Counted from the first letter of the stretch, positions 1 to 10,739 are shown. The stretch is DNA of 64,000 bases from Dendrolimus kikuchii (GCA_019925095.2 CM034392.1:22116387-22180386); one strand, 5' to 3'. The notes: generated by a model from the letters alone, not told the origin. Made by a program: numbers and translations.

Positions 1-1548
1 TTGAGATGCAGTCACGAATAAAATGATGTCGAATATCAATGTGTTTGGTGCGAGAGTGATGTGTATTATTTTTAGTGAGTGAGATGGCACTTTGATTGTC
101 GCACAATATTGTTAAAGGTGGTGATGATTGGAAGATGTCATTAATGAGCGATCGGATATAAATGGCCTCCTTACAGGCCTCGCCAAGAGCCATGTACTCC
201 GCCTCTGTTGTAGACTGAGCCACAGTTCTCTGTTTGCGTGACTCCCATGACACTGATGAACCGCTCATCTGGAACACATACCCTGTATAGGAGCGTCTGT
301 CTATCAGACTACTTGCGTAATCAGCATCAGCATATCCAATCCCATCACTAGTATTGCTGTATGTAAGCTTTTTATCCTTCGTTGCCTTTAGGTAACGGAG
401 AATACGCTTTGCAGCTCTCCATTGTACCTCCCCGTAATGTGCATTGAATTGGCTCAGAGCAGATACCGAGTAAGCTATATCAGGTCTGGTACCAATGGCA
501 AGGTACATTAATGATCCAATGAGCTCCTGGAATGGTAAATCCGGCTTTTCATCGCCAGGGTTTGGCAGGACAAGTTGCGTACCCGTCTCCATGGGAGTAG
601 ATACAGGAATACAGTCTTTCATCCCGAACTTTTCTACCACTTTCTCAATATATTTTGTTTGGTCAAGTGATAGATGGCCATTCTCTCTTGTCACTCTCAT
701 TCCTAGACAGTCTTTTAGGGGGCCTAAATCTTTGATTACAAAGGACTTTTTTAACTCAGCTTTGAATTCTTCTTTTATCTTCTTATCATTGCTGAAGATG
801 AAGAAATCGTCGACAAAAACAGCTACGATAAGCAACTTTGTATCTTCGTGCTTGTAATATATGCAGTGTTCTTTTTCGGAACGTCTGAACAAAAGCTTGT
901 CCATAGCCTCACAAAGTTTTTTATTCCACTGCCGTGGAGCTTGTTTAAGTCCATAAAGAGATTTTTTGAGAAGGCAAACTTTAGATTTGTCATTGGAAAA
1001 ACCTTCGGGCTGCTCCATGAAGATTTCTTCTTCTAGATCGCCGTTAAGGAATGCTGTCTCGACGTCTAGGTGATCAATGTCTAAATTTAGTTTCACGGCG
1101 AAAGCCAGTAGAAGACGAATCGACGACAATCTTGCTACCGGTGCAAAAGTTTCGCCATAGTCAACACCATAGACTTGTGTGAATCCTTTGGCAACGAGTC
1201 TTGCTTTATGTTTCACAATGTCTCCATTTGTATCCTTCTTGACTTTGTACACCCACTTACATTTAATGACTTTTTTATCTACAGGTCTATTTACAAGCAT
1301 CCATGTTCCATGCTTTTGCAATGACTCATGTTCACACTGCATAGCTTTCAGCCACTCTTGACTATGACTATCTTCCAGAGCTTGCTTGTAAGTTTGCGGC
1401 TCGCAATCAGTGCTGCTAAGGTTTGCATAGTCTGCGTCAGAATATCTCGCAGGAGTACGATGGTTGCGAAGAGGATATCTGCGAGCAGTGATGTCTTCAG
1501 AAATATCAACAACTGGTGACACAGCTACAGGAACATCTTGAGGATCGA
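1..1548 (-). CDS. Copia-type retrotransposon Pol, RT and RNase H half (open at left edge)
   Basis: On the minus strand one frame stays open from about 1548 to base 1, more than 500 codons, with no stop. It encodes the second half of a Ty1/copia polyprotein, which copies element RNA into DNA inside virus-like particles. Reading inward: a linker with RRYPLRNH, the RT palm start KCKWVYKVKK, then AFAPVA-like GETFAPVARL, LDVETAFLNG (about 1040-1066, first catalytic Asp), LYGLKQAPRQW and FVDD (806-817, the second and third catalytic residues). RNase H follows with YADADYA (314-334), TEAEYMAL (184-210) and CDNQSA (about 95-112). The reading frame has no start of its own; it is normally translated as part of Gag-Pol. 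The LTR lies beyond the window. It abuts, head to head, the Gag-integrase half on the other strand. Intactness suggests a young insertion. Confidence 0.93.
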
Positions 1549-3507
1549 CTTCGTGAGTCCTACGCCGACTGTGGACTAGCGCGACGGTTAAAACTCATGA
1601 AGAAATTGCTTAATATCAAGCTTGAAACCTACTCTGGTATAGAGGCCTACGTAAATGAGATACGTCATGTTCAACAGGAACTGATCGCTATTCAAGCTGG
1701 CTTGGACGATGAACTTGTTGGTGTAATTATGCTGGCAGGACTCAACGACAGCTACAGACCGATGGTGATGGCAATAGAGCACTCCGGCATGCGGATATCC
1801 ACGGACTCAGTTGCATCGATCCTGCTCAAGGAGGAATACCGAGATGCCTCTACTACGTCGAGTTCCTTATTATCTAATGTGCCCGTGTCTAATAAAGATA
1901 ATATTGAATGCACATATTGCAAAAAGATTGGTCATGTAGTGTCTCAGTGTAGGAAACGTCTCAACCGACAAAAGTGTCAATCGTCATCATCTCATTCATG
2001 TAATAATATATCGGACGTTACACTTTTATCTGCTTTTAATCACAATTTTCCTACAGGTATCACTACCCCCTCACTTTGTGCCACCACCGAATGGTATGTT
2101 GACTCAGGTGCTACGACTCATATGAGTAACAAGTGTGATTGGTTCCTAGACTTGCAGCAGGAGTCTAAACCAGTTACTGTTGTCAATGGTCAACAAATTA
2201 AAAGTGAAGGAAAAGGTACGGTCTCTATAAATGTGTCTGATAGGATTAAGCAAATTTCCGATGTTTTATACGTTCCAGACTTAACTACTAATTTACTTTC
2301 AGTATATAGTCTAGTTCAAAAAGGGCTTGTAGTAGTTTTTTCCCCAAATGGTGCCTCAATCCTTTTGAATAAAAGGTGCAAAGTGACAGGCTGTGTGGTT
2401 GCAAGAGCGTCAAACTTTAATGGTATGTACAAGTTGGATACGGCAGATTACAAAGCCAATGTCACACAAGCCAAAGAGTCTGCCTTACTATGGCATAGAC
2501 GTCTTGGGCACTTACATCCTAAAGCCCTAAATATTTTAAAAAATTATAAACTAGGTATAGACTACACAAATATATCATTTAGTGATTTAGATAAAACCTG
2601 CGTGCCGTGCCTACAAGGCAAAATGTCGAAGAAACCATTCGAGAATTCACAAAGTAGGTCCAATTCCAAACTAGAATTGGTACATACAGACCTTTGCGGA
2701 CCGATGAGTACGCATTCATGGGGTGGAGCACTTTATCTACTAACTTTTACAGATGACTTTACGCGTAAGACTTTCGGCTACCTGCTAAAATCGAAAAGCG
2801 AAGTTTTCTATAAATTCGTTGAATTCAAGAACCTGGTGGAGAATCAAACAGGTCTGAAAATAAAGTGTTTACGCTCCGACAATGGAAGAGAGTTCGTTAA
2901 CCATAACTTCACTCATTTTCTCACCGAAAACGGTATTGTTCATCAGACAACAGTGCCCTATACCCCGCAGCAAAACGGAGTATCAGAGCGAGTTAACAGA
3001 ACCGTTGTCGAGAAAGCCAGAACTATGCTCCAAGATTCTAGGTTACCACGAGCATATTGGGGTGAAGCTGTCTTCACAGCAATATACCTCAAAAACTGCT
3101 CGCCAACCCATGCACTAAATAACAGAATCCCTGAAGAGATGTGGACTGGGAAGAAGGTGGATTTACGTCACCTGCGAGTTTTCGGTTGTGAAGCGCATGT
3201 TCTAATCCCTAAGGAGAAACGCAAGAAACTCGACTCCAAGACTCAAACCTGTATCTTCGTTGGGTATTCAACGGATACTAAAGGATATCGTCTTGTTGAT
3301 CCCCAGAATCCAAGGAACGTCACAATTGCTAGAGACGTCGTCTTTGTAGAAAATAAACTACCACCATCTAGAGAACCTGGTGAAGAAATAATACAAAAGT
3401 CAGACCCTCGGCCTGAAAATCTGGAGGTCTTCACACCTATTACTCAAGATTCCTCGCCAACAGTCGTACTGTTTTTTTTTTATAAAACGACACACACGTA
3501 CACATAG
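1516..3507 (+). CDS. Copia-type retrotransposon Gag-protease-integrase half
   Basis: A 663-codon open frame. Element-derived sequence starts near 1545 (LRESYADCGLARRL, Gag) and ends near 3472; the first ten and last ten residues are flanking DNA. Gag carries a CCHC knuckle C132-C135-H140-C145. The aspartic protease motif is DSG at 196-198. The pre-integrase zinc site is H327, H332, C362, C365. The integrase has D392, D455 and E491 with exactly 35 residues between the last two, the DD35E signature, then the copia C-terminal GYSTDTKGYRLVDP region. The N-terminal part of Gag, the primer site and the 5' LTR are absent. The frame is cut right at the integrase-RT boundary by a SINE tail. RT and RNase H lie inverted upstream, so this copy cannot make a normal polyprotein. 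Confidence 0.92.
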   Translation: MTQLQEHLEDRLRESYADCGLARRLKLMKKLLNIKLETYSGIEAYVNEIRHVQQELIAIQAGLDDELVGVIMLAGLNDSYRPMVMAIEHSGMRISTDSVASILLKEEYRDASTTSSSLLSNVPVSNKDNIECTYCKKIGHVVSQCRKRLNRQKCQSSSSHSCNNISDVTLLSAFNHNFPTGITTPSLCATTEWYVDSGATTHMSNKCDWFLDLQQESKPVTVVNGQQIKSEGKGTVSINVSDRIKQISDVLYVPDLTTNLLSVYSLVQKGLVVVFSPNGASILLNKRCKVTGCVVARASNFNGMYKLDTADYKANVTQAKESALLWHRRLGHLHPKALNILKNYKLGIDYTNISFSDLDKTCVPCLQGKMSKKPFENSQSRSNSKLELVHTDLCGPMSTHSWGGALYLLTFTDDFTRKTFGYLLKSKSEVFYKFVEFKNLVENQTGLKIKCLRSDNGREFVNHNFTHFLTENGIVHQTTVPYTPQQNGVSERVNRTVVEKARTMLQDSRLPRAYWGEAVFTAIYLKNCSPTHALNNRIPEEMWTGKKVDLRHLRVFGCEAHVLIPKEKRKKLDSKTQTCIFVGYSTDTKGYRLVDPQNPRNVTIARDVVFVENKLPPSREPGEEIIQKSDPRPENLEVFTPITQDSSPTVVLFFFYKTTHTYT

Positions 3508-3715
3508 TATATTCCCTAGCATAGTAAGTTATATCTGCATTCTTGGTAATACGTAACGAATAATTCTGGAGCCGATACCCAGATTCCTAAATCAGAATTT
3601 GTTCGATTATGAAATATACTCTGTCGAGAGTCGAACCCAGGACCTCTGCATTTCATTGAATTAGACGGTCCAACACTAGACCTCACTAGGGATGACAGTG
3701 TAATTTGTCGAGCTT
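3472..3715 (-). mobile_element. tRNA-headed SINE, family S1
   Basis: Read on the minus strand, this has a tRNA-like head with a B-box-type GGGTTCGACTC (complement of 3630-3641), a body mentioning GGGTATCGGCTCC, and an A-rich tail against position 3472. It shares head and body layout with copies at 11411 and 12776. It sits exactly where the copia frame is interrupted. Confidence 0.7.
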
Positions 3716-3726
3716 AACTTACGGTC

Positions 3727-3858
3727 AATTTTTCAATCACCAAATAAAAGTCATTCTTTGGATAATGTGTAAATAAAACAGTTGGATGGTTTCGCTTTTT
3801 CATTCGGTCAGGTTATAATTTATTCGATGGCTAAGTTTTATCTGATGATTGAAAAATT
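3727..3858. mobile_element. Foldback MITE-like element
   Basis: Inverted arms at 3727-3749 and 3836-3858 match at about 20 of 23 positions (core AATTTTTCAATCA against TGATTGAAAAATT). The 86-bp centre is AT-rich and non-coding. The shape is that of a small non-autonomous DNA transposon. Superfamily not determined. Confidence 0.55.
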
Positions 3859-3889
3859 AGCACGCATTTTATCAAATGTTATCAATCAA

Positions 3890-4060
3890 ACAGTAACTCT
3901 TTTTTGTACACCAATACAAAAAAATAATTAACAGACCAAAACTATGTCTCATTATGTACAAAGGGCGGTCTTATCGCTAAAAAGCGATCTCTTCCAGACA
4001 ACCCCAGGAATGAATTAAGATTATAATGACGATGGTGGTAGGTATACATAATACATAGTA
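3890..4060 (-). mobile_element. LINE J 3'-UTR fragment
   Basis: Contains the hallmark CGGTCTTATCGCTAAAAAGC and GATCTCTTCCAGACAACC, the complement of the J 3' UTR seen attached to a LINE coding end at 5500-6128. Only the UTR is present, as expected for a heavily 5'-truncated non-LTR insertion. Confidence 0.6.
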
Positions 4061-4540
4061 CAATTTCTTACATTCTAGTAATAATGTTATGTATATACAT
4101 ATGTTTTACATATTAAATACATATATACTTAATATACATATCTACAAATTATATAAATTTTATGTTAGACAACATATGAAATAAACCTCACTATAAATCA
4201 TTTAGGCCTACTGGCACATTTGCATGCCTAAACCGTGTAACCTATTGTAGAACCGATTTGAATAATCAAATCGATTGTACTACCATTATTCGGTATGTTA
4301 TCGATTCCCTTTATGACGTCGTTCAATTCCGCCCCTTCTGTTGAAAATACTATAGTAAATGAAAACGTGGATATAGGGGCTCATTGCTTTGTGCGTTTAT
4401 GGTGAAAATGCGTGCAAGTACTAAATGTTGCTATTGAAAAGATTAAATTTGTGTTTTATCGGTTACGTAACAGTTTGTTGTGGAACTTTTGAAAATCTCT
4501 TTTGACGTGGAATAGCCGTATTGGTATTATTATATTCAGA
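4061..4540. other. Unassigned AT-rich stretch
   Basis: No gene, tail or inverted repeat recognised. Rich in short ATAC/TATA runs around 4080-4180. Confidence 0.4.
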
Positions 4541-4571
4541 GAGAGAGAGAGAAACAGACAGAGAGAGAGAC
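4541..4571. repeat. GA microsatellite
   Basis: An imperfect GA tract interrupted once by AACAGACA. It is followed by short TTTG repeats to about 4604. Confidence 0.9.
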
Positions 4572-4604
4572 TTTGTTGACTTTGTTTGTTTGTTTGACTT
4601 TGTT

Positions 4605-4765
4605 GCACACCAAAATATACAATTACAAAAACAGACCATATTTACAATATTTTCTAGGCAATACAATAGACGGCCTTATCGCTCAAAGCGATCTCTTCCA
4701 GGCAACCTCAATCAATGAAATTTCAATCAGGCGATGTAGGTGGCTAAAAAAGCAATAGATACATA
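4605..4765 (-). mobile_element. LINE J 3'-UTR fragment
   Basis: Carries GGCCTTATCGCTCAAAGCG and GATCTCTTCCAGGCAACC, the J 3' UTR on the minus strand. No coding part remains. Confidence 0.65.
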
Positions 4766-5499
4766 AATACTCAAACTAATTTAAGAAATAAATATACAAA
4801 CACATACATATATACATAGACATATAAATACACATATACAATAATATATTTCAAAATACATAAGTTATTATAATAAATTTATTAGCATGATTATATTGAT
4901 TACAGCTCTTAAGGCCTTCTCTATCAGTGTGATAACACGCTCTTGTAAAAATTGGCATAAAACGGTTATTTTTTGTACTTTTTGTGTATGAGTGTAATCA
5001 CTCATGATTATTAATTTATTTCCTAGTTACCAAGATTATACGTCAATAAGATACGACCTTAAATGTTTCTTATATCTAAACTATAATATTATAACCTGGT
5101 ATAGTACCCTATATAACAAACATTCCCTTGAGGCTTTGATGCGTATTACTATATACATAAATCAGACAGACAGCGTAATACATTTAGGTACTTGACACAC
5201 CAATCGAAGTCACGTGATTTATCACATTTATATCTTGGACTGATACAATACAATCCCAAAGGTACTCCAGTAGTTAGTCAATTATAGCAGGAACATTCAA
5301 AAATATAATATTACTGGGGGGATGAGTATCATGAGGTGAAGGAATGGAGACAAATATACTTATCACATCTGCAAAATATACTGATCCCAGTACCAGCTGA
5401 TGGCACTTGATGCCACTCAGCGCTGAATGGCTCGATTTGTCGAGGATCCAGAACTTACAGACGGTCTAAACCAATCAGCCTTAGAATTAATGAATGAGA
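4766..5499. other. Unassigned AT-rich stretch
   Basis: No supported gene. Short ATAC-rich runs at 4790-4850. Nothing matches the other repeat families in the window. Confidence 0.4.
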
Positions 5500-6128
5500 A
5501 CTCTTCATTGTTCACCATAACTTAAACCTAGACATTTAATATGAATACATTTCCATTAGAACAATGGGCGGCCTTATCGCTTATAGCGATCTCTTTCAAG
5601 CAACCCGGTATCCAAGGAGACATTAAAAATTAAATAATATTTGGTGGTTTAAATAAATTCTAAGTAATTCAATCGTAATCAAATAAAATTAAAGAAAAAA
5701 CAAAATAATACTACATACATACATAACTTCACGCCAGTTCCCTTGCGGGGTAGGCACGAACATAATAATACTAATAAACTAATTTAGATATACATAATTA
5801 AATAGATTATAATATTATAAATTACATATAGGTACCATGAAAACAACAATATTTCTATTTACTGCAACAAATTTTATTTAATGGACAAATAATGGTCAGT
5901 GATCAAGTGTTTGAATGTAGAAATGGATGTAGCTTGCCTGATTTTTAAGTTCTACAGGCGCACAGTCTGTACGGCAAAAGAATTTCCTACGAAGTACGAA
6001 GTGTGTTTACGTATCGTTAGCAGAAGATTTTCCTTTGAGCGAAAATTATAGGAATGAGATTGATAGAGGAAACCAAAAAGTTTTTTAAATATGGCGGAAG
6101 TACAGGGAATGAAAATGAATATAAGATG
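5500..6128 (-). pseudogene. LINE J (Jockey/CR1-like): RT C-terminus and 3' UTR
   Basis: Minus-strand frames give FRSKENLLLTIRKHTSYF and GNSFAVQTVRL, the end of a Jockey/CR1-type reverse transcriptase, where a conserved RLWN continues the family. Here the Trp codon is TAG. A further LKIRQATSISTFK and then a stop follow. The 3' UTR holds the GATCGCTATAAGCGATAAGG hallmark (about 5570-5595). A second LINE's TATG tail sits inside at 5718-5770. The copy is 5'-truncated at the GT microsatellite. A fuller sibling is at 40440-41410. Confidence 0.75.
5718..5772 (-). mobile_element. LINE T terminal fragment nested in LINE J
   Basis: Contains CATACATACATAACTTCACG followed by CCAGTTCCCTTGCGGGGTAG and GCACGAAC, the complement of the T stop codon, C-terminal PARELA codons and TATG tail. 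Only about 50 bp of T is present, an extreme 5' truncation. Confidence 0.7.
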
Positions 6129-6136
6129 ACTACTTC

Positions 6137-6152
6137 GTGCGCGGGTGTGTGC

Positions 6153-6195
<43 letters not shown>

Positions 6196-6208
6196 CGTGT
6201 GTGTGTGC

Positions 6209-6290
<82 letters not shown>

Positions 6291-6316
6291 ATGCGTGTGT
6301 TTGTGTGTGTGAGTGT
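6137..6316. repeat. GT/CA microsatellite with CG interruptions
   Basis: About 180 bp of almost pure alternating purine-pyrimidine GT, with GCGC and GCGT interruptions between 6184 and 6216. The long Cys/Val or His/Thr reading frames here are simple translations of the repeat and are not genes. It abuts the 5'-truncated end of LINE J. Confidence 0.95.
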
Positions 6317-8242
6317 TCACGACAAAAAAGGTTTTATTATATTTTAGTTTGAATTCGAATAATTTAAATAAAGATATTATTTATGTCATGGTTGCAAAAA
6401 AGTCATTCAGAATACATTAATTTATTTATTTATTAATACAGAGAATGTTTATTTTAATTTAATTATTTATTTTCTCTCCCAAAAAATCATGCAAGTATTT
6501 TTCAACAAGAGTAATAAATAGTATATTTCATTAATTGCGGTTATTAGGCATAAAATTCGTAATGGGGCTTTATCTGTGACAGTGTGACAGATATAGGCCG
6601 TTACACGCAGATGTGGCGATGGGTCTAATGCGTTATTGACGCTACATATTGACAGATAACGTATGTATATATAACTATAACTACGACGTTATGCTGCGGG
6701 GTATATATACGCCGTTAGTGGCCATGCACTAATTACGTTACACGAAGTTTATGATTTTTGATACCTCCTTCGTGTTAGTCACAGCTGGTCACATTCGTGA
6801 GGCTCGTCATATTTTGAAATGTTACATTAAGAAATTATTGAATTAAAAGGGCAGTTCAGTAATTAGTTTTTGTTAACGCCGACCTATATTTGGCCACCGC
6901 CTCTTTGTTTCCTTTTTTTCTTTCGCCGCATCTGTCACTATGCAATGTGACATAGCCTACGTCCGACCGCTGATCGCGTCACTATTCCACGCAAACCTGG
7001 CCGCGTTTTGTATATTTTGCCGCATTTTATACCCGCTTTCATCAACCCGCATGCTGGAAGATACCCGCTGTATCCTTCCAGCTGGTACATTTGTCGAAGA
7101 AACCGCAAGACGCGAATAAAAGATCACGAGGAAGAAGTGCCTGCCACTGCGAAGCCCGCATCGTTCGTAGCGTGTCTGGTGCGGCGACCTTATCCTGTAA
7201 GTCCTTTCCTTCTCTTTCGTCCCCGCTCCCGCCCACACCAACAGTTAAACACTATAATCATACAGATAGAGTTGGAAATATTTTGAAGTATTTCATTAAA
7301 AGTTGAAAATTCGTGTTAAATATAAAAGCTTAAATATACTACATTTTAAAATGTGACGTCACGTGTCACACTTCGTTGAACCCTTCCCCCCTTAAAGTGT
7401 GACGTAAGTAATTTATGGTTGGCGCCTTAACTTTTTTTTTAACGCTTTAAATAAGGCGCATTGGTCCACAATCACAATACAATATCTTTAACATTATCGC
7501 ACATGCTGTCACACCAATATAACTCATTTCTTTAGAACAGTTAAGATTATTTTTTTCTAGGCTAGTTCATAATCATAGACTACTGTGAACTATATATAAT
7601 TTACGTAGTCTTCTTACAAACTGAATTTCCATTTAAAATATAAAACAAACCTACAGAAAGTAGTGGCAACATTCGAAGTCTATTTACAGTGTTTTTGTTA
7701 CAATTGAACATTTAATGAATCTATAATCAACAGCAAGTTAATTGAAGTTAAAACACAGTTATGTTTTTCTTTTACCCCTAAACTGAACGAAAGCAATAAA
7801 TTTAATGCTAACCAAAAGCAAAGTTGCGAAAACTTCGCTCCGAAAACACAACATTCCACGTCCCCCCAATCAACAGTGCAATTTAAAATTTCACATTTGA
7901 TATTGTTCCCTAGGGAGATGTGTTCCAGCCGCCTCCGGGCTTTGTGCTACATTCATTCATTTTAGCTATCTCCTAGTTACACAATGTGTTAGGTCGTTTA
8001 CCTACTTAACATTTTACAATCATACAAATGACGTAAATTTTGTCCACTACCGGATAAAATATTTTTACATATTATACAACTAATGCTGGTATTAGAAAAA
8101 TCCACCAAATCGAATCGATTTAGTTCAAAGGCACAGAAATGAAAGGACACGACGGTATTCAACGCTATTGAATGATTCAAGTTTATATTTATATGGATCA
8201 CTTTGGTTGATTCAAATTAGATGAAGAAAGAAAGAAAAAATA
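6317..8242. other. Largely unassigned region with a GC-richer island
   Basis: No gene is supported. 6900-7250 is more GC-rich than its surroundings and has overlapping open frames in several phases, with a possible splice donor GTAAGT at 7197-7202. 7354-7368 carries TGACGTCACGTGTCA. I recall similar GTGTGACGT/CCCCCC text in lepidopteran MITEs, so it is probably repeat-derived. The rest, 6321-6890 and 7410-8240, is AT-rich without recognised features. Confidence 0.4.
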
Positions 8243-8313
8243 TCTTTATATTAATACGTGAAGCAAAAACTTTGTGTCCCTTTTTTACGGAAATTGAGCG
8301 GAGGGAGAAGTAT

Positions 8314-8898
8314 GTTTTTTTATGTTTAAGGCTTGGCAACTAGGCCTTTAAGCCAGGCGCCGTTGTATTGTAGACTACAATCGACGTAATTCCACGGAGT
8401 TCTTGTGAAAACTCGAAAGGCCACATTTGGCTATATAGTTTCTCGCAAAACACATAAAACTTTTTTTTTTTTTTTTTATTGCAGGAGTTCAGCAGACAGG
8501 CAGACAGCCCACTGGATGGAAAGCGGTTACCATCGCCTATAGACATTTGCAACACCAAAGGTGCTACAAATGCGCTGCTGCTCTCTTAAGTGAGTCTGGA
8601 ACCTGGTCACTAATGCCGGAACACAACTCAAAGTTGTTATGGCGGCATGCTCTAGACCAGGGGTGGTAGCCATCCAGTCGGGCAAATGCCCTACCACTTG
8701 GCTGTGGGTTGTTTAGTTGCCTCTTACGACAGGCCGCCCGGCCGCAGGAAATTGTATTCTTTCTCCGTTCCTGCACGGATAAACTACGGATAACTATCAA
8801 TATCCTTCAACTATTGTTCATTTTAGTGTAATTTTACACATTTTTAGAAAATAAAACTGCACAGCACAACGTCTCCTTTCAGTTCCCGCCAAAAACTC
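8314..8898 (+). mobile_element. Retroposon-like insertion V, inside Helitron H2
   Basis: Flanked by the direct repeat GGGAGAAGTAT at 8303-8313 and 8899-8909, an 11-bp target duplication. The paralogous Helitron at 14667 has a single copy of this site. The 3' end GTTCCCGCCAAAAACTC is the same as in the 62 kb V copy, and the 5' parts differ, as with 5' truncation. There is no poly-A tail. It is itself interrupted by an S2 copy. I do not recognise V. Confidence 0.7.
8461..8784 (-). mobile_element. S2 SINE-like element, near full length
   Basis: Sense strand is minus. It starts ATCCGTGCAGGAACGGAG, continues through GGCCGGGCGGCCTGTCG and CATAGGCGATGGTAACCGC, and ends CTGCAATAAA plus a run of A (T run at 8461-8476). 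About 310 bp without the tail. The V copy at 62 kb lacks it, which confirms insertion. Confidence 0.8.
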
Positions 8899-9425
8899 GG
8901 GAGAAGTATAAAATATCGCACACTTATAGATTATATAGCGACGAATGCTAATATTTTTTTAATTATGCATAAAAAATACATTAAATAAATAAAAACATTA
9001 CACACACTACCATGTATTTCAAACACATACGCATATATAGGTATACTCTTTTGTTTATTGTTCAAGTCAAATTAACAGTGTAGCCTTGGCGAAATCTGTG
9101 ATTATAGAAGTATAGTCTTTGACATTAATTATTATGGTCCAATTTCGAGCACTGGCGACTACTAGTTTATTTAATACTACATATAAAACAAAAGAGCAAC
9201 AAATCAGCATTGCCATCCAACGCGGAGATGCGGCCAGCATTTTGGGCTCGCTTCCCGCCGACAGCAATTTGGAGTCAATTTTTTACTTATTGATTTATGT
9301 TATTTTGTAAGTATAGTTCTATTTATAGTATAGTTTCGTTTTTATATTTGATTTTGTAGTGAAAGAATTTTCAAAATCTGATCAGTAGTACCGGAGATTA
9401 CCCCAAAACAAAATATTTTTATTTT

Positions 9426-9700
9426 GACATACATACATACATATATAACTTCACGCAAGTTCCCTTGCGGGGTAGGCACGAACAACAGAGCGCCATTTAG
9501 GCCCATTCTTACACACCTCACTTGCTTCTTTGACATTCATAACTCTTGTCATGCACGCTCGTCTGTTCTTAAGGCTCCTGACATCACCCTCTGCTAGTAC
9601 ACGATCAATTTGATCATGGAAGGTGTGTCGTGGCCTTCCACGACTTCTGCATCCATCCACTTTTGCATTGTATATCTGTTTAGTCATTCTTTCATCATGC
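9426..9700 (-). pseudogene. LINE T, 5'-truncated, RT C-terminal end
   Basis: Minus strand encodes MHDERMTKQIYNAKVDG, RGRPRHTFHDQIDRVL and PARELA then a stop, followed by a TATG tail. Flanked by ATTTTTATTTT at 9415-9425 and 9701-9711, an 11-bp target duplication. The domain is the tail end of a non-LTR reverse transcriptase polyprotein. The tetranucleotide tail suggests RTE- or CR1-like priming. The open frame runs beyond the element into flanking DNA, which is not part of the gene. Confidence 0.8.
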
Positions 9701-9865
9701 ATTTTTATTTTTATAAATAATAAAATACAACTTGAAAATGAAATTCTAAATCTGTCCCAACTCAGCATGACGCTGGTTGAATCCACCAGCGCTGGTCTTA
9801 CGCTAGGCCCTTTACAGTGACTCATGGATAGACATAATAAACAAACACAAAAGGCAGAAAATACG

Positions 9866-10130
9866 ACCGGCACTATTAGAATACAATACTTTTATATGTA
9901 AATTAGAATTTGCCCCTCGGCTACGCCGCGTATCAAACCCTCGGCAGTGGCTTTATTTGACTCACATAAAAACTTATATTAATTCGGTTTTTTTACATAT
10001 AATAAACTTACATACAATAATAACAAAGAAACTAAGTCCATATGGCTAGAAAACCACCCAGCAGAACATAGAGGTGAGTCGAAGCCAACCTGATTTGAAG
10101 TAATAGAATGAATGACATGTTGTTTATGAC
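9866..10130. other. Unassigned stretch
   Basis: Includes a GC-richer patch at 9910-9950 (CCCCTCGGCTACGCCGCG) of unknown origin. No gene seen. Confidence 0.3.
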
Positions 10131-10139
10131 AAACTACTT

Positions 10140-10400
10140 GTTTATGAATTGAAAAACGCTATTGCAGCGTCATCTGTTTTTCTAATCCGTCCATTCTAAG
10201 GAAACGATGTCATTTATCGGGATAAAACGTATCCTAATTGTTAATTCGGGTTATAAGCCAGCACTACATATGTCGAGTTACATTCATATACGTTCAGTAG
10301 TTTCCAAAAAGGATGCGGCCGCAGCACCATCTTTTTCATTATTTTCTTGATATTCCCACGGAAACAACGTCATTTATCGGGATACAACGGGAATGCGGAA
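10140..10400. repeat. Repeat fragment with duplicated CATTTATCGGGATA motif
   Basis: GGAAACGATGTCATTTATCG at 10200 and GGAAACAACGTCATTTATCG at 10361 are near-identical direct repeats. The text between (GGGTTATAAGCCAGC, CGTTCAGTAG) resembles a dispersed lepidopteran repeat I know, but I cannot name the family. Confidence 0.45.
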
Positions 10401-10589
10401 ACGTTAACTGATGAAACGGAAGATTATTTATAAAAATATTCATAAAATGAAAACTACTAGGCCAAACTATGTAAAATTTTTAGGGGACCAAATGGCAGCT
10501 ATTCCGCATCAAACTAAAGAAGAATCACGTAAATCGGTAAATCATAAATCTCAGCGTAATCGGTGTACATACATAAAAAATACCAATCA

Positions 10590-10636
10590 AATTGAGAACC
10601 TCCTTTTTTTGAAGTTGGTTAAAAAATTGTACATAT
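10590..10636 (-). mobile_element. AACCGACTTC element, terminal fragment
   Basis: The complement begins AACCAACTTCAAAAAAAGG and goes into GGTTCTCAATT, matching the terminus at 18723. Only about 45 bp is recognisable. Confidence 0.5.
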
Positions 10637-10739
10637 CTTTGATTATTCAGCACTCGTTGTTTGAGAAAATCTTTAGAACCCAATCGCTTCCGTCTGTTGC
10701 TATTCATTTAGAATGCTAGTGTCTCTAAGGTCCAACGAA

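Larger units (their letters stand above)
8243..9165 (+). mobile_element. Helitron H2, non-autonomous, carrying nested insertions
   Basis: Begins TCTTTATATTAATACGTGAA (5' TC) and ends ACTACTAG followed by T (9162-9165), the TC...CTRR ends of Helitrons, which move by rolling-circle replication and make no target duplication. A shorter copy without the internal insertion is at 14667-15004. Removing 8314-8909 restores continuity with that copy. There is no Rep-helicase coding. Confidence 0.75.

Noticed and set aside
495..1519. Plus-strand open frames
   Set aside because: They are antisense shadows of the copia RT-RNase H frame on the minus strand.
5952..6352. His/Thr-rich or Cys/Val-rich proteins
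   Set aside because: They are translations of the GT microsatellite in several frames.
7354..7368. CRE plus E-box promoter site TGACGTCACGTGTCA
   Set aside because: No transcription start or gene can be tied to it, and the surroundings look like a dispersed repeat.
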